Positions 1 through 10,779 of a stretch of DNA of 64,000 nt are shown one piece after another. A program made the translations under genes and the position numbers. Below the pieces are notes generated by a model. It was not told the DNA's origin, ran no database searches, and saw only the letters and a program-made list of their open reading frames with translations. This DNA is from Hetaerina americana (Eukaryota; Arthropoda; Insecta; Odonata; Calopterygidae). Position 1 is the stretch's first letter, and the number at the start of each line of letters is the position of its first letter. Location: NCBI GenBank assembly GCA_022747635.1, contig JAKTNV010000002.1, positions 62,001-126,000 of the forward strand, given 5' to 3'.

Positions 1-530
1 GTGCATTGTCATGATGCAAACACACTCCTTTGGTGAGACACCTTGTTGTAACCAAGGATCTCAGACACAATATTCCGCACGGAGAAGTAGCCACTCTCTT
101 CATTAAGGCATTCCTTAATCTCATGAAGGGTAATTCTCCGGTTATTGCGCACCATCTGGTCAATTGGAGCCACCGTTGATTCTGGCAAACTCGGCCACCC
201 CGACCGCTGCTCATCGTGGACGTTTTCCCAGCCATCAAAAACCTCCCAGCCCCACTCCCGCTCGTTTTTGATGCCCATACACTTCCACTAAATGGTTATA
301 AATTGAGATCGGAGCAGTCGTCAGTTGGCTTCGCGATGCAGTGGGAGAAAGGTGCGAAGCCAGTATTAATAAAAAGCTGCTCACAAGGATGCAAAAATTG
401 ATTGATCATCAAGGGACTATGTAGGAAAATAGCTAAATGCTCAACCTTTGCAACGATGTACGCAAAGTTGAGAATAAATTTTATTTTTCATGAAAAAAAA
501 TAGGAGACCATACTTTTCAAATCGCCCTCG
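1..530 (-). mobile_element. mariner transposon, 5' part, truncated by window start
   Basis: Read on the minus strand, a mariner-type end sits at about 530 (CGAGGGCGATTTGAAAAG next to a TA at 531-532), followed by a leader and the N-terminal part of a transposase (see 9-278). The rest of the element lies beyond the window start or is lost. The end sequence differs from those of the other mariners here, so this is a separate lineage. The family and orientation are well supported; the exact end is inferred from resemblance to mariner termini. Confidence 0.7.
9..278 (-). pseudogene. mariner transposase N-terminal fragment
   Basis: An 89-residue frame matches the DNA-binding half of mariner transposases: the linker RSGWPSLPES (usually RSGRPS), then the second helix-turn-helix region with NNRRITLHEIKECL and ILGYNKVSHQ. 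The frame ends before any catalytic aspartate, so the protein could at most bind terminal repeats and cannot cut. It is a broken copy of a cut-and-paste transposase. No functional start is evident; the first helix-turn-helix is missing or degraded upstream. Confidence 0.72.
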
Positions 531-574
531 TACATCTATCATCCTGCATCAGTGACCATATTTCCGTGCAGTAC

Positions 575-1345
575 ATAACTACGCCCCAAGTCAATTCTCA
601 TTGAGTCTTTTCTTAACATCCTTGCTCAACTTCCATATCATCAACTCCTTCCTCATAAAAGCCTCTTTGCCTTGTGCAATTCTTCTCCTTACATCCCTAC
701 TTCTAAAACCATTTTGGTCCAAAACACTTCCGAGATATGTAAACTGTTCCACCTGCTCTAGTTTTTGCCCTCCTATTTTAATGTTACGCTTAGCCTTCTC
801 TTTCTCCAAAATCGCATAACCTTTGGTTTCTTTCCAATGATTCTCAATCCACATCTATTGCACCTAATCCCCAATTCACTCAGCAATGCTTACAACCCCT
901 TGGCTGACTGACAACATAGAACTTGGTCATTGGCAAGCCTAACTGATTTAACAAATTCCCCGCCCACTTTCATTCCTACCTACAGTTCTTCCCATGCCTC
1001 TTTAATCATTTCCTCTGCATACAGGTTGAACAGCAACGGTGATAATGGGCAACCCTGCCTCACACCTCTTCCCAACACTGCCCATCTGGACTCCCCGTTC
1101 CCCACTCGCACCTGAGCAGTCTGAGACAAGTACAGGTTGTGGATTAGCCTCCTGTCCCTCCAATCTATTCCTATTTTCTGCAACGTACTCATTAGTTTTT
1201 CCCAGTTCACTCTATCAAACGCTTTTTCGAAATCTACGAAACACGCAAATACCTCCTGGTTGTATTATATATTCCTCTAAATTAGTGATCTCATTACTGC
1301 AATGGCATCCTGAGGGCCTCTTCCCTTCCTAAACCCAAACTGATC
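575..1345 (-). pseudogene. RTE-like LINE reverse transcriptase fragment
   Basis: Three minus-strand frames in order give a decayed non-LTR reverse transcriptase. At 1277-1345 is DDQFGFRKGRGPQDAIAVMR (RT motif 2 region). At 980-1210 is NWEKLMSTLQ followed by RQGCPLSPLLFNLYAEEMI (motif 4). At 591-854 is the C-terminal part with VEQFTYLGSVLDQNGF. Frames are broken between them and the YADD-type block is lost. The endonuclease-like and RT segments of this family recur at 39.2, 41.8, 45.9-54.0 and 62.2 kb. I call it RTE-like from the endonuclease style of the 62-kb copy; clade placement is provisional. Confidence 0.72.
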
Positions 1346-1815
1346 ATCCCAATAGAGGATGTTAATTAGCGAAATGGTGATATGAAAGACATACATGAAG
1401 GACAAAAAAGATAAGAGCACAGATAGAAGGTTTAGCCTTTGTATGCCTTGATTTTTTTTCAAGGACAACTCAAGGTCATTAAGGTTATATGTTTAAGAAA
1501 TTAAGCAGGAGAACAAGTTTAGAAACAGCCATTTAATTTTGACTTGTATCAATGAATGCAGATTTATTAAAATCTCAATAAATTTCCATGACTTTCCAGC
1601 ATTTTTCAAATGACTAAAAGTTGGTCAGGGCAACTTTTTTCACTAACTTCAACAAACAAACAAATTTCACTTCTTGAAAGACTTATGATCAGAGTTCAAG
1701 CCAATGAGGAAGCAAATGAATGCATTTAAGTAAAACATCAACCACACAGATCACTGATTTACTTTCCCTTTATTTTTACGTGGAGGGAAACTAAGCAGAG
1801 ACACTGAAAGTACTA

Positions 1816-3141
1816 CCTTGATCAAAAAGTTCCCGGAATAACCACCGTGTGGCGCTACCATCGTTCCGATTTGAGTTTTGTTTTTTTTGTTAAATTGGTA
1901 CATCTGTTGTTGATATTCCCTTTAAATCTTAGTGTCATAACTTGACATTTGCAAAAGTTACGTAGCCAAGAGTACATCTATCTCTGTGTGTGTTGGCGAT
2001 TTTTTACAATTTCAGAAATGGATTTAAATTTGCAACAACGAACTTGTATTAAATTTTGCGTAAAAAACGGATTTAGTGGCGCACGGACGTTGGAAATGTT
2101 GGAAAAGTGTTTCGGCAACAATTCTCTAAAAAAAACGGTCGTTTACCAGTGGCACGAGCGGTTCAGAAGTGGTCGTGAGTCAATCGAAGATGATGAACGC
2201 AGTGGCAGACCATCGACATCGAAAGTCGGTGAAAAAATTGATAAAGTAAAAGAAATGTTGGTCAATAACCGCAAATTAACCATCAGAGAAATAGCGGAGG
2301 ACTTGAACATTGCCTATGGATCCGCCCAAGACATTGTGGTTAATGATTTGGGTTTCCGTCGTGTAGCAGCAAAGTTGGTTCCAAAAGACCTCAATTTCAT
2401 GCAAAAAAGAGACCGTGTTGACGTCGCAAAAGACATGATATGCGAGGCTGAATCCGATCCCACATTCATCAAAAGGATCATTACTGGAGACGAGACGTGG
2501 GTTTATGAGTACGACACGCAATCCAGACATCAGGCAAGTGAATGGCGTTCACCAAATGAGCCGAGACCAAAAAAACCACGTCGTTTTCAGTCAAAAAAGA
2601 AGGCAATGCTGACGGTTTTCATGGATTACAACGGTGTAGTGCATCATGAATTTTTGCCAGAAGGCCAGACAGTAAACAAAGAGTATTATTTGGGCGTTAT
2701 GAGACGTTTGCGTGAAGCAATTCGCCGAAAGAGACCAGAAATGTGGGCAGAAAACTCGTGGATTTTGCACCATGATAACGCACCGTCGCACAGTGCTATC
2801 ATTATTCGTAATTTTTTGACGAAAAATGCAACAAATACCATCCAACAGCCACCGAATTCACCTGATTTGGCTCCCTGTGACTTCTTTCTGTTCAATCGAG
2901 TTAAAAAACCATTACGGGGAACGCGTTTTAGCAGCCGAGAGGAAGTAATGGAAAAATCGCAGGAAGCACTGATGGACATACCGAAAACCGAATATAAAAA
3001 ATGTTTCGAGGATTGGATCAAGCGCTGGCATAAGTGTGTTGCAGTCGATGGGGATTACTTTGAAGGGGACAATATAGATTTAGATGAATAAACTTGTATT
3101 TTTAATTTTCTGAATAAATTCCGGGAAATTTTTGATCAAGG
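1816..3141 (+). mobile_element. mariner transposon, complete (1326 bp)
   Basis: Terminal inverted repeats CCTTGATCAAAAAGTTCCCG at the left and its near-complement ending at 3141 enclose a single intact transposase gene. TA dinucleotides at 1814-1815 and 3142-3143 are the expected target duplication. The length is typical of a mariner. A second copy at 49801-51116 has the same ends and is shorter by exactly 10 bp. All parts needed for a potentially active element are present. Confidence 0.95.
2018..3091 (+). CDS. mariner transposase, intact, DD34D
   Basis: This 357-residue protein is the cut-and-paste transposase of the surrounding element; it binds the terminal repeats and catalyses excision and integration at TA sites in the nucleus. 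The N-terminal half (about 1-120) holds the paired helix-turn-helix domain with RSGRPSTSK between the two parts. The catalytic triad is visible: D158 in TGDETWV, D253 in HHDNAPSH and D288 in SPDLAPCDFF, with 34 residues between the last two, the mariner signature. An upstream in-frame ATG at 1949 would add 23 residues, but the ATG at 2018 gives MDLNLQQR and a length close to the usual 345-355, so I prefer it. There are no stops or frameshifts. Activity is inferred, not shown. Confidence 0.93.
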   Translation: MDLNLQQRTCIKFCVKNGFSGARTLEMLEKCFGNNSLKKTVVYQWHERFRSGRESIEDDERSGRPSTSKVGEKIDKVKEMLVNNRKLTIREIAEDLNIAYGSAQDIVVNDLGFRRVAAKLVPKDLNFMQKRDRVDVAKDMICEAESDPTFIKRIITGDETWVYEYDTQSRHQASEWRSPNEPRPKKPRRFQSKKKAMLTVFMDYNGVVHHEFLPEGQTVNKEYYLGVMRRLREAIRRKRPEMWAENSWILHHDNAPSHSAIIIRNFLTKNATNTIQQPPNSPDLAPCDFFLFNRVKKPLRGTRFSSREEVMEKSQEALMDIPKTEYKKCFEDWIKRWHKCVAVDGDYFEGDNIDLDE

Positions 3142-3143
3142 TA

Positions 3144-4371
3144 GTAGTTCCTGCAATTTAATGACATTCTCTTTAAACAAAATTCTGATTCAATTACCTT
3201 AAAAATAGCATTGATTTTCTTCTGGGCAGCAACAACTTGACTGATAAAATCAACAATAACATCCAGCATTGCTATACATTTCCTGCACACAAGTAGTGGA
3301 GGCCCCATATTACTCGAAACCTAAAGAAAGAGTCAACTATTCTCTAGATCATTCATTAAAATCAATTTATTTAAATTACCAGCAGTCAAATGTTTTCAAA
3401 CTAATTATAGTGACAGGCATAATTAAAAGATGTCCTTGTTTTTATGAATAGTGAGGCTCACTAAGCATTTCAAAATTGTTGAAACCATAGCAGCTATGCC
3501 ATGAAGCACACACAAAATCTGAAGACAAGTGTCACAGTCCACAAAACTAGTGCAAATAACTTTATTTCCACTTGATATAAAAATATTTATTCTATCCAAT
3601 GATTTTTACTTTCAAATATAATTCATGCCAAGATAATAAGTACACATAATTATACCGGCATATCACAGCATACATGACTATGTCAGATACATAAAATTTG
3701 CAGACAAAGCATATAAATGTAACATGTGAAAATTCTTTTACGACACAACATTATTATTCTATACAATATGTCCCGAGTTTGAATGCACAAAATCCTTGAA
3801 TATTATTTAAAAAAACAGGCAACTGGTTATGCAATCTGATGGCTAGGGAAAGTAGACTATTTAGTTCCAGTGCATTAGGATAGTAATCTGGGTAAGCATC
3901 ATTTTTGTCTCCTAGTGATATAATTATGAATATATACTTTTGCTTGAACATAATGTATATTGTTTAATAAAAATATATAAAATGATAAATAAAAGCACAT
4001 GGGATTTCAAGTTTTTTTGTTTTCAAACAATTTTCAAATTTTTTCAGCAAGGCTCGCAAAACTACATGTCACACTGGGTCAAATTACTCCCTGAACTTTT
4101 CAAAAGACATCTCCCAGTGTGGCCATGCAGAAATTGACGAAAGGAATGATCTCATCATATGTTCTGCAGTTTTAAATGCAATGGCTGAGTCATTTAATGT
4201 CCAAGTCCTTGGAAAGCATTCCACTCAAAGAGCAATATTACATGCAATACATGCTAATAATCACTTATTCCCCTGATAGTAGGTGATCTAATACCCCCTG
4301 CCACATGCTTAAATGATGAAGAGGGTGGCTTGCTTGGTAAGATTACGAAGTGCATAAGTATTAAAAATTCA
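3144..4371. other. no gene seen; AT-rich spacer
   Basis: AT-rich sequence with only short chance frames. I see no coding similarity, RNA gene or repeat structure in it. Confidence 0.6.
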
Positions 4372-5848
4372 TTAACCCTTTGCACTCGGGTGCTTTTCTC
4401 TCGATTGCCTCAGTCTACTCGGGATTCAATTTTTTAAATACCCCAAATTAGCTAAGCATGGCACTAGAATGAAAAACTGGAGTTTATTTTCATACAAACT
4501 TATTTGGATTTTTTGACATAATTATTGATAAAATTATTGATAAACCATAATTTAAACTCTATAAATTTTCATGGTATGATATTTTTGGAAGCATTCACCA
4601 ACATGAAGACCTGGTTTAGATTCACACGTCTCACAGATATACATAGTCTCTCTTCTTCCTCCTTTGATTTTTCGGTCAGAGCAAACGGCACAATCTTTAT
4701 GTTTTTTGTTAGGGTGAGGTGTGATTATATGGAGTTTTCCATCTAAACGTTGCTCTATGTTTGTGCATGGTAACCTAACCCCTGGACGTTTGTGCACCAT
4801 CTCGGAATTCTCCAAAGAGATTATGTACTAGTTTCCTTACAAATGTCACATGCGAGATCCATTTTTCATTTTTTCTTTGTTGGCATTCTTTATACAATAT
4901 AAATGAATTTACAACACTGACCTGAAGCCCCCAGAAAAACAATTTACGCCACCATTTTAGAGTTTTCCTCATGAAACAGCTGCTGCTTTCTAATTCTTTG
5001 GAATACTTGTCCATCGTGAGGAGGGGAAAATCGTTCAGAACGAGCAACTACTTGCTGGCAAAGCATTCGTCCAACTAAAGGGAAAGCATCTGTTGTAAGA
5101 GAACCCTCTGTCATTAGGGAAAACACCTGCGTTATGCTTCAAGAAACGTAAGTAAACCTCGGAGACTAAGATAAGGAAGGTTTTTTTACCACAGGAGGAT
5201 GATGCAACCTCAATAAAGCACGACTCCAGGAAACGGCCTAAGGTTCTTGTTTTGCTATGAATATAATAGATCATATCTTGGACCCTCCTACTCAAGATTC
5301 CTGACTATGCAATAGATAGGGAAAGAGCAGGCCGAATGTTTGATGAGACAGCGGACACTAGGAAGAAAAGGAAATGAATGAGTCAAAACTAGAAAGCAAT
5401 GAACTAAGGATCAGCTGACTGAGGTAACTTTACATTCTGGCGATCTTTTTTCAGGCACCGATAATCTCTAAAAGACATTGCTTTACATTTAGCTGACTTC
5501 CAAGTAATGAAGAGCAAACAATGCAAATGAAAAAGAACTTACAACACAGTAAATAGATAACAAAAAACATCTGCGTAGGTGGTGGCATCCTTTGGGAGAC
5601 GGCATTTATGTCGACGACAACATAATGGGTCGATACTATTCATTAATAAAACAAGCCATGCTATTAATTAAGCTTTAAGTTTCCTTTTCCTTTCATGCAG
5701 ATGATTACAAGGAAAGTTATTGGAAAAATAGACAAAAATCCCAATTCCCTTCGTAGTGAAACTCCGTGTCGAGTGTGGCTCGACATACGAGCTGCTGCCG
5801 CTGCTAACCGTGTCGAGTCACACTCGACATCCGAGTGGAAGAGGTTAA
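4372..5848 (-). mobile_element. piggyBac-like transposon, internally deleted
   Basis: The left end reads TTAACCCTTTGCACTCGGG and the right end reads CCGAGTGGAAGAGGTTAA, imperfect inverted repeats each carrying the TTAA that piggyBac duplicates. The 1477-bp interval is shorter than a typical autonomous copy (about 2-3 kb) and contains only the C-terminal part of a transposase on the minus strand. Near the right end (5766-5840) lie subterminal repeats of GTCGAG and CTCGAC words, possible transposase binding sites. The transposase start and most of its catalytic region are missing, so the copy is non-autonomous. Confidence 0.85.
4552..5295 (-). pseudogene. piggyBac-type transposase C-terminal remnant
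   Basis: Overlapping minus-strand frames (5035-5295, 4775-5047, 4552-4815) join only through frameshifts. They carry recognisable C-terminal blocks of DDE_Tnp_1_7 transposases: KTLKWWRKLFFWGLQVSVVN and NSFILYKE, then the cysteine-rich tail with CAVCSDR, YICETCESKPGLHVGECF and QKYHT. The tail in this family is a zinc-binding domain that recognises element ends. Catalytic aspartates upstream are not visible. It is dead as a protein-coding gene. Confidence 0.85.
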
Positions 5849-6016
5849 TGCAAGTGCAAAGATACAGTAGAAAGCAAAAATACAGTAAAACTTCCCTGAG
5901 CATGAGAAAACCTCTTACAATGTGCATTCCAATTTGTGCGCTTTTCAACGATGCCACTTCACCAAAAAGAGAATGTTATACCATTTCAACTGCTACCTTT
6001 GAATTATCATGAACTA

Positions 6017-7283
6017 TTTGGATTGCTTATTGGGTCCTTGGGAAAAAAATTGAAAAACAAATTATTTTGGGGAGATTTCTTTTTACTTTTCAACATAATC
6101 TCCATTTTGAGCAAAATACACTTTTCCTAGTTCTTACCACTTTTTTAAGCCATTCAAAAAGTAGAATTTTGGAAAGTCCTCAATATTGGCATCTGTGTTA
6201 AAGAAGACTCCAATGCTCAAAGTATAGTCTTCTGCGGAATCATTTTTTCAAGTTGGGAAATAAAAAAAACACTGGAGGTCAAATCTGGTGAAGATGATGG
6301 GCATTGTTACAACTTGAATTCTAAGTTGAAAATGTTACCCTTGAAACTGAGCAGGTGTGCATGCATTCATTGCCTTGATGAAGAGATTTTTTTCTTTAGC
6401 AAATGAGGACCTTTTTAATCTGTATTTCTTCACTAAAACGTTACAATATTGATGCATATTGTTTGTCCTTTTTGCAAACAATAAATTCGATAAATAGATA
6501 AATCTGTATGCATCCCAAGAAATGGTGGCCATCGCCTTTGGGCAGATTTCACAACCATCTTCCCCTTCTTTGGAGCTGGATAACCTTCAGAAAGTCACCT
6601 TCTTCACAGTTTTTGTTCCCTGGCGTTTAGTCATGTATCTGCATTTCATCCATACTTATGCATCAATGCAAACAATCTTGTCAGGATTGTGACAAAAAAA
6701 CACCAAAGCAGCCTCCGAATGGACCACATAATTGCATTTATTCTCCAATGAGAGCAAACACGGCACCCATCTTGCCGAAGATTTTGCTCACACCCAAATG
6801 TTTGTGCAGAATTGAAAACATTGTGCCTCATGATATTCCAGCGGCCTCAACTATTTTGCCATCTTTGATTGGTCGATCACTCGCAACCACCTTTCATTTC
6901 GGAGGAAGTCACTTCCACTGGACACCCCAAAGAATATCCACATTTGTGAATGCACGGCCCAGTTTAAACTGATTCTGCCCAATTTGTAGACAGTCGCAAA
7001 TGCGGGAGCAGATGTGCCACGGACTTCTTCTCACTCTGCTTTCATCTTTTTTGGTGGCCGTTGAAATAGAAGTGTTCAATCACCATAAGAAACTAATTTC
7101 TTTCCATTTCTTTAAATGAACGAAAGTTTGTGGCTTTGACTATTGAAATGAGTTCACAAGATAGATATGGGTGACACATTGACAGCAGTCCAGTGAGAGA
7201 TGAGGCTTACCAAAAGCCAACCTCTTCCGATACTATACTTTGCCACCTCTTGGATTTTCCCAGGAATTATTGAGAGACCCACG
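6017..7283 (-). mobile_element. mariner transposon, decayed but with both ends
   Basis: On the minus strand the 5' end reads CGTGGGTCTCTCAATAATTC (ending at 7283, TA at 7284-7285). The 3' end near 6017 is its decayed inverted match, with TA at 6015-6016. Inside, broken frames match mariner transposase in order: GISRGTMFSILHKHLGVSK (helix-turn-helix), SMDEMQIH for the first catalytic block, ISWDAYRF for FWDA-type sequence, LKRSSFAKEKN, and LFPNLKK near the C-terminus. Many stops and indels make it an old copy. Confidence 0.75.
6150..6972 (-). pseudogene. decayed mariner transposase
   Basis: Minus-strand translation gives mariner blocks scattered over all three frames. They lie at 6700-6960 (DRPIKDGKIVEAAGISRG and on to GKMGAVFA), around 6640-6680 (SMDEM, the first catalytic aspartate block), 6335-6532 (MATISWDAYRF, KKYRLKRSSFAKEK) and 6150-6250 (LFPNLKK). 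It resembles the family at 21.3 kb more than the intact mariner at 1.8 kb. The second catalytic block (HQDNAPAH in relatives) is scrambled by indels. Confidence 0.7.
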
Positions 7284-7285
7284 TA

Positions 7286-7859
7286 ATTTGTTTAACTTTA
7301 ACCTGGAGATAAGGTTCAATTGTCATAGTTTTTACATACACGAGATAACACCCAACTAGCATTGTTAAAAAGAAGTCACCGCCTTTGTAAATCTGACGGA
7401 TGTCATGGCTTCAGGAATATTCCCTCAGGAAGACATATTTTCTCTCTGAACATGGATTCATAAGGACACAATACAAATGAACTTAAGGGGGCTCAACATG
7501 TTTAAAAAATGGTATAGGGCCCCCACATGTTTGTGGTTTGCTTTGTTATTTAATCAATTACAACAGAAATATTTAGACATTTTTGACATTATTGTCCCCT
7601 TTACGCATTTCATATTTGGCACATAATGCCCTTAAAAGCAAGAAATGACACAAGCCACCTCAAACCTACAATGAACTAGGTAAGCAGGAAACGTTGGCCA
7701 AAATCTAGAATTCTGTTGCCCCATCCCTAATGGCTAATATACATAAGAAAACCTATGCTTAACTTTTACTTTCTTGACTGGGAATAAGATGATGAGCAAC
7801 TGCCAAGGTAAAGGAGGAATATGCACCGCCACACATCCTCCTTCCTCCCAATTATCTCT
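7286..7859. other. no gene seen
   Basis: AT-rich spacer between the old mariner and a SINE. No coding or RNA feature is apparent. Confidence 0.5.
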
Positions 7860-8000
7860 CTGTGCTGGCCAAAGTAGCCTCGAGGTAATGTCTCCAACTG
7901 CCAACCAAGAGGTCACGGGTTGAATTCCCACATAGGTGGGTTTTCCTCCACATCGGGCTTGGGTGTTTGTAATTGTCTTTAATGTAATGTTTAGGGACTA
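7860..8000 (+). mobile_element. tRNA-derived SINE (family C)
   Basis: A tRNA-like head has an A-box-like TAGCCTCGAGGTAATG at 7875 and a B box GGTTGAATTCC at 7918-7928, spaced as in an internal RNA polymerase III promoter. It is followed by a non-tRNA body with GGGTGTTTGTAATTGTC. The head does not fold as an intact tRNA by eye, so I call a SINE rather than a gene. Boundaries are approximate. Confidence 0.5.
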
Positions 8001-9194
8001 GGTGGAAGAAGGGACTTTAAAATCTAAATCATGCCACAGTAAAGATATTAAATAAAAAATATCACAGAAAAATCAGTCACAGCCACTTTCCTCTGCAACC
8101 TAACCAAATAACTAAACTTAACATTGTCATTTAAAATCCTAAGTTCTTTCAGGGAACTGATGACCAAATCCCCTCTCACCATCAATACAACCCAGCTAGC
8201 TGTTAATCATAATCCTCTTCCGCGTTTGGGAATAATCAAGAACAAGACAACTATCTTTACTCATTGATAAATGCACAAAACTCAATGAGGAGGCTGTACA
8301 AGTCAAGTCACATAAGTATGTAGACTAGATAAGTTCTGGATTGTTAGCACTCGGTGATATTTTATTTCTTGATCAACTAAGAGCGCCACTCCCAAAAAGA
8401 TAATCATGAAAGCCCCACCTTCCCCCAGAGTAATACCACCCCCCCCTTCTCCAAGAGACTGAAGAAGGGGGAGGCGAAGATTGGTACATGGAATCCCTCT
8501 CCAATACTTTGACATAGCAGCAGACCTCGCATTGTAGGACAAACATTGACCCCTGGATTTTTCTACGTAGTTCACATTGATTTTCATCATAATTCTCAAT
8601 ATGGGCCCAATAAGACCAGCTGGGAGTGTTACAGAAGATTCCAAAAAAGATTGTGATGGTGTTGCCTTTACAAGATAAGCAGGTTATTTTGAACAAGCTT
8701 CACGAAGAAATTCAGCTGCATCATTAGCACCACAATATAAGTTAAATTAATCTACGATATGAACCATTTAGAAGGCGGGCAACAAAATTTGATGCACAAT
8801 TAGTGCCAGTGGTACTTCCTCCATTTGAAGATGAGTTTCTCAATATGTATCGCAGCGACAGACAACAATGCTTTCCTGAGAGTTCCTTTCTGCCCTGTCA
8901 CTTGATTCACAATAAGAGGAAGCTTGGGTTGGCATGAGGTGGGGTCGAGGCAAAGCCATAGGGAATTACATATGGCAACATCCATCTTGTTCTCTTCCCT
9001 TGGTTCCACTTTAGTCCGAGTCATGTATGGTCAGCCACGGTCTGCAATGACCCTTTCTCCAAAGCCCCTCAACTCAACCAATTTCAACCCACGTAAACAT
9101 CACCTCCACACTCCTGATCCCTTTTCCCACACCCCTTGTCCCTGGCACTCTTCCATGGGTCCACTCTTGTCCCAAGTGGTCACGGAGGATGACA
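8001..9194. other. no gene seen
   Basis: Two overlapping minus-strand frames of about 110 codons (8303-8696) are present but have low complexity and no recognisable motif. I do not call them genes. Confidence 0.45.
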
Positions 9195-9490
9195 GGGCGG
9201 ATCGAGATGGTGCGGTGGCTAATGTACTGGCTTCCCACCGGGTTTGAATCCTGGAGACAACAGATATTTTTCAGTGGCATCTCCATCCCTACTAGAAGTG
9301 TTTTTTGGAGAGCACTTTAGGGGAGTACGATGTCCATCAGATGGGACCTTAAACTGCGGACCCCTTGGCACCTTTTGATAACAGTAGGCTAATGCCGACA
9401 CCCAGTTTCCCTCCACCCTTCATCCTTTCCCATCCATCCCTAACAGCACAAGTGACCTTAGCTGTCGGTCGCCCCCCATTAAACTAATAC
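9195..9490 (+). mobile_element. tRNA-derived SINE (family A), longest copy
   Basis: The head carries GGTGGCTAATGTACTGG (A-box position) and GGTTTGAATCC at 9241-9251 (B box). The body includes GGAGACAACAGATATTTTTC, the CATCAGATGGGACCTTAAAC block and a conserved 3' part with GACCTTAGCTGTCGGTCG. Other copies of the same body occur at 34.64 kb (plus), 19.6 kb (minus) and 56.57 kb (minus). That recurrence supports a dispersed pol III-type retroposon rather than a tRNA gene. Confidence 0.75.
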
Positions 9491-10250
9491 TCCTAGGATG
9501 GCAGCGATTGAAGTCAGATGACTCCCAGACTGCCTCGAATGGAAGGGGGTGAGAATAGTCTCAGTTGAGAAGCACACAGAATTGGACTAGAAACATTTAG
9601 GAAAGAATTGTAAGTGTGACAGTTGGCCCAGTGGAATCCTATTTCCGAATTTTATTACAAAGTTTTTAAACTGAATGTAATTTATGCTACTGAATGTAGT
9701 GGTTTTTCGAAATTCAGGGAAAATAAAGCCATTTCATTAATTTCGAAATTCCTAAGGAGCTTACTTTTTCCAATCATGTATTCATTTCCTTAAGGCCAAT
9801 GATTCATCCCTCAACGCACCCTCAGAGAAAGTAACTTCTGCAATCGGGGAGGTCTTAGTGTGAGCAATTTTCATATTCTTTGCTTCTTCAACAGTGTAAA
9901 ATACAAAAAGATTAACGGAGTTATTGGTGGCTACGATTTTGGCATTCATTCTGAAGACCTTATATATGAACAATAAGACCATGTTCAAGACCACCATGGC
10001 ATGCTTAACATCCCATTTTTGTTTGATGTTCCAGCAACTGCGATCAAAAAACTCTTTTAAGTTTAACCCAGAACATCCCACTATGTTAAAGCTAACAGAA
10101 ATTCCAAGATCAAACTTGATTTCCAAATACTGACTAGTGTCAAAAGCGTGGACAATGATATTTTGTCTAAATTATGGTACCTAAAACAATTAAATAAAAT
10201 ATTTCACAAATTTTATTGGTCTTGCATTGTACCTGAAACTTGTGACTTAC
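9491..10250. other. probable intron or downstream flank of the ZAD gene
   Basis: Minus-strand DNA immediately downstream of the ZAD exon donor. I looked for the second half of a ZAD (a D.LP..IC..C block) and for C2H2 fingers in this interval and did not find them, so the next exon lies elsewhere. Confidence 0.4.
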
Positions 10251-10393
10251 CCATATAGGTAAAGCAACATTGATTTTCTTAGCTAAGTTCAGTTTGACAC
10301 CATCTTCTCCATAAATGGACACAGCATCATTATTTACAGTTGCACACAGCCTGCAATACATCATTTGGTTTGCATCATGGAGGCTAACAACAT
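10251..10393 (-). CDS. ZAD zinc-finger-associated domain exon (partial host gene)
   Basis: A minus-strand exon whose translation includes MMYCRLCATVNNDAVSIYG and LNLAKKINVALPIW. This is the first half of a ZAD: CxxC, an IYGEDG-type turn and the KI..ALPI helix. In this family two N-terminal and two later cysteines bind zinc and mediate dimerisation, usually ahead of C2H2 fingers in insect transcription factors. The exon is bounded by a consensus donor GTAAGT (rc of 10245-10250) and an acceptor TTTTCCAG just upstream (rc of 10394-10401), which is why I place the ends here. The ATG at 10364 may be the start or internal. The second cysteine pair and fingers must be on another exon, not found in the window. 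Confidence 0.68.
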
Positions 10394-10708
10394 CTGGAAA
10401 ATATTATAGCTTTCCATTAATTATCCATTGATTACCACTTAGCAATAAAACTAAAAAAAATGCCTACCAGATTACAATCTAAGATCTAATGTCTATCAAA
10501 TTTCAAAGAATTTGGAACATGGAAATCCCAAACCTTTCGCTGAGAAAGAGAATTTCCCAAAGAAAGAATAATTGAACAAACAAGACATTCAAAAGAAGAT
10601 AATATCAATTACATTGCTGCCCCTTTAATTTTAAATTGAATGCAGTTCCAGTAGATCATTTAACTTCAAATCAAAACAGACACACTACATGAAATCTACA
10701 TTTTAACT

Positions 10709-10713
<5 letters not shown>

Positions 10714-10774
<61 letters not shown>
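10714..10774. repeat. (TA)n microsatellite
   Basis: About 30 uninterrupted TA units. Confidence 0.98.

Positions 10775-10775
<1 letters not shown>

Positions 10776-10779
<4 letters not shown>

Noticed and set aside
1949..2017. Mariner transposase start at 1949
   Set aside because: The extra 23 residues do not resemble the family and give an over-long protein.
2276..3021. Minus-strand frames of 84-111 codons inside the mariner (repeated at 49.9-50.6 kb)
   Set aside because: Antisense shadows of the transposase gene; their conservation follows from the near-identity of the two copies.
8303..8696. Two overlapping minus-strand frames of about 110 codons as a gene
   Set aside because: No motifs, G-run low complexity, no splice or start context.
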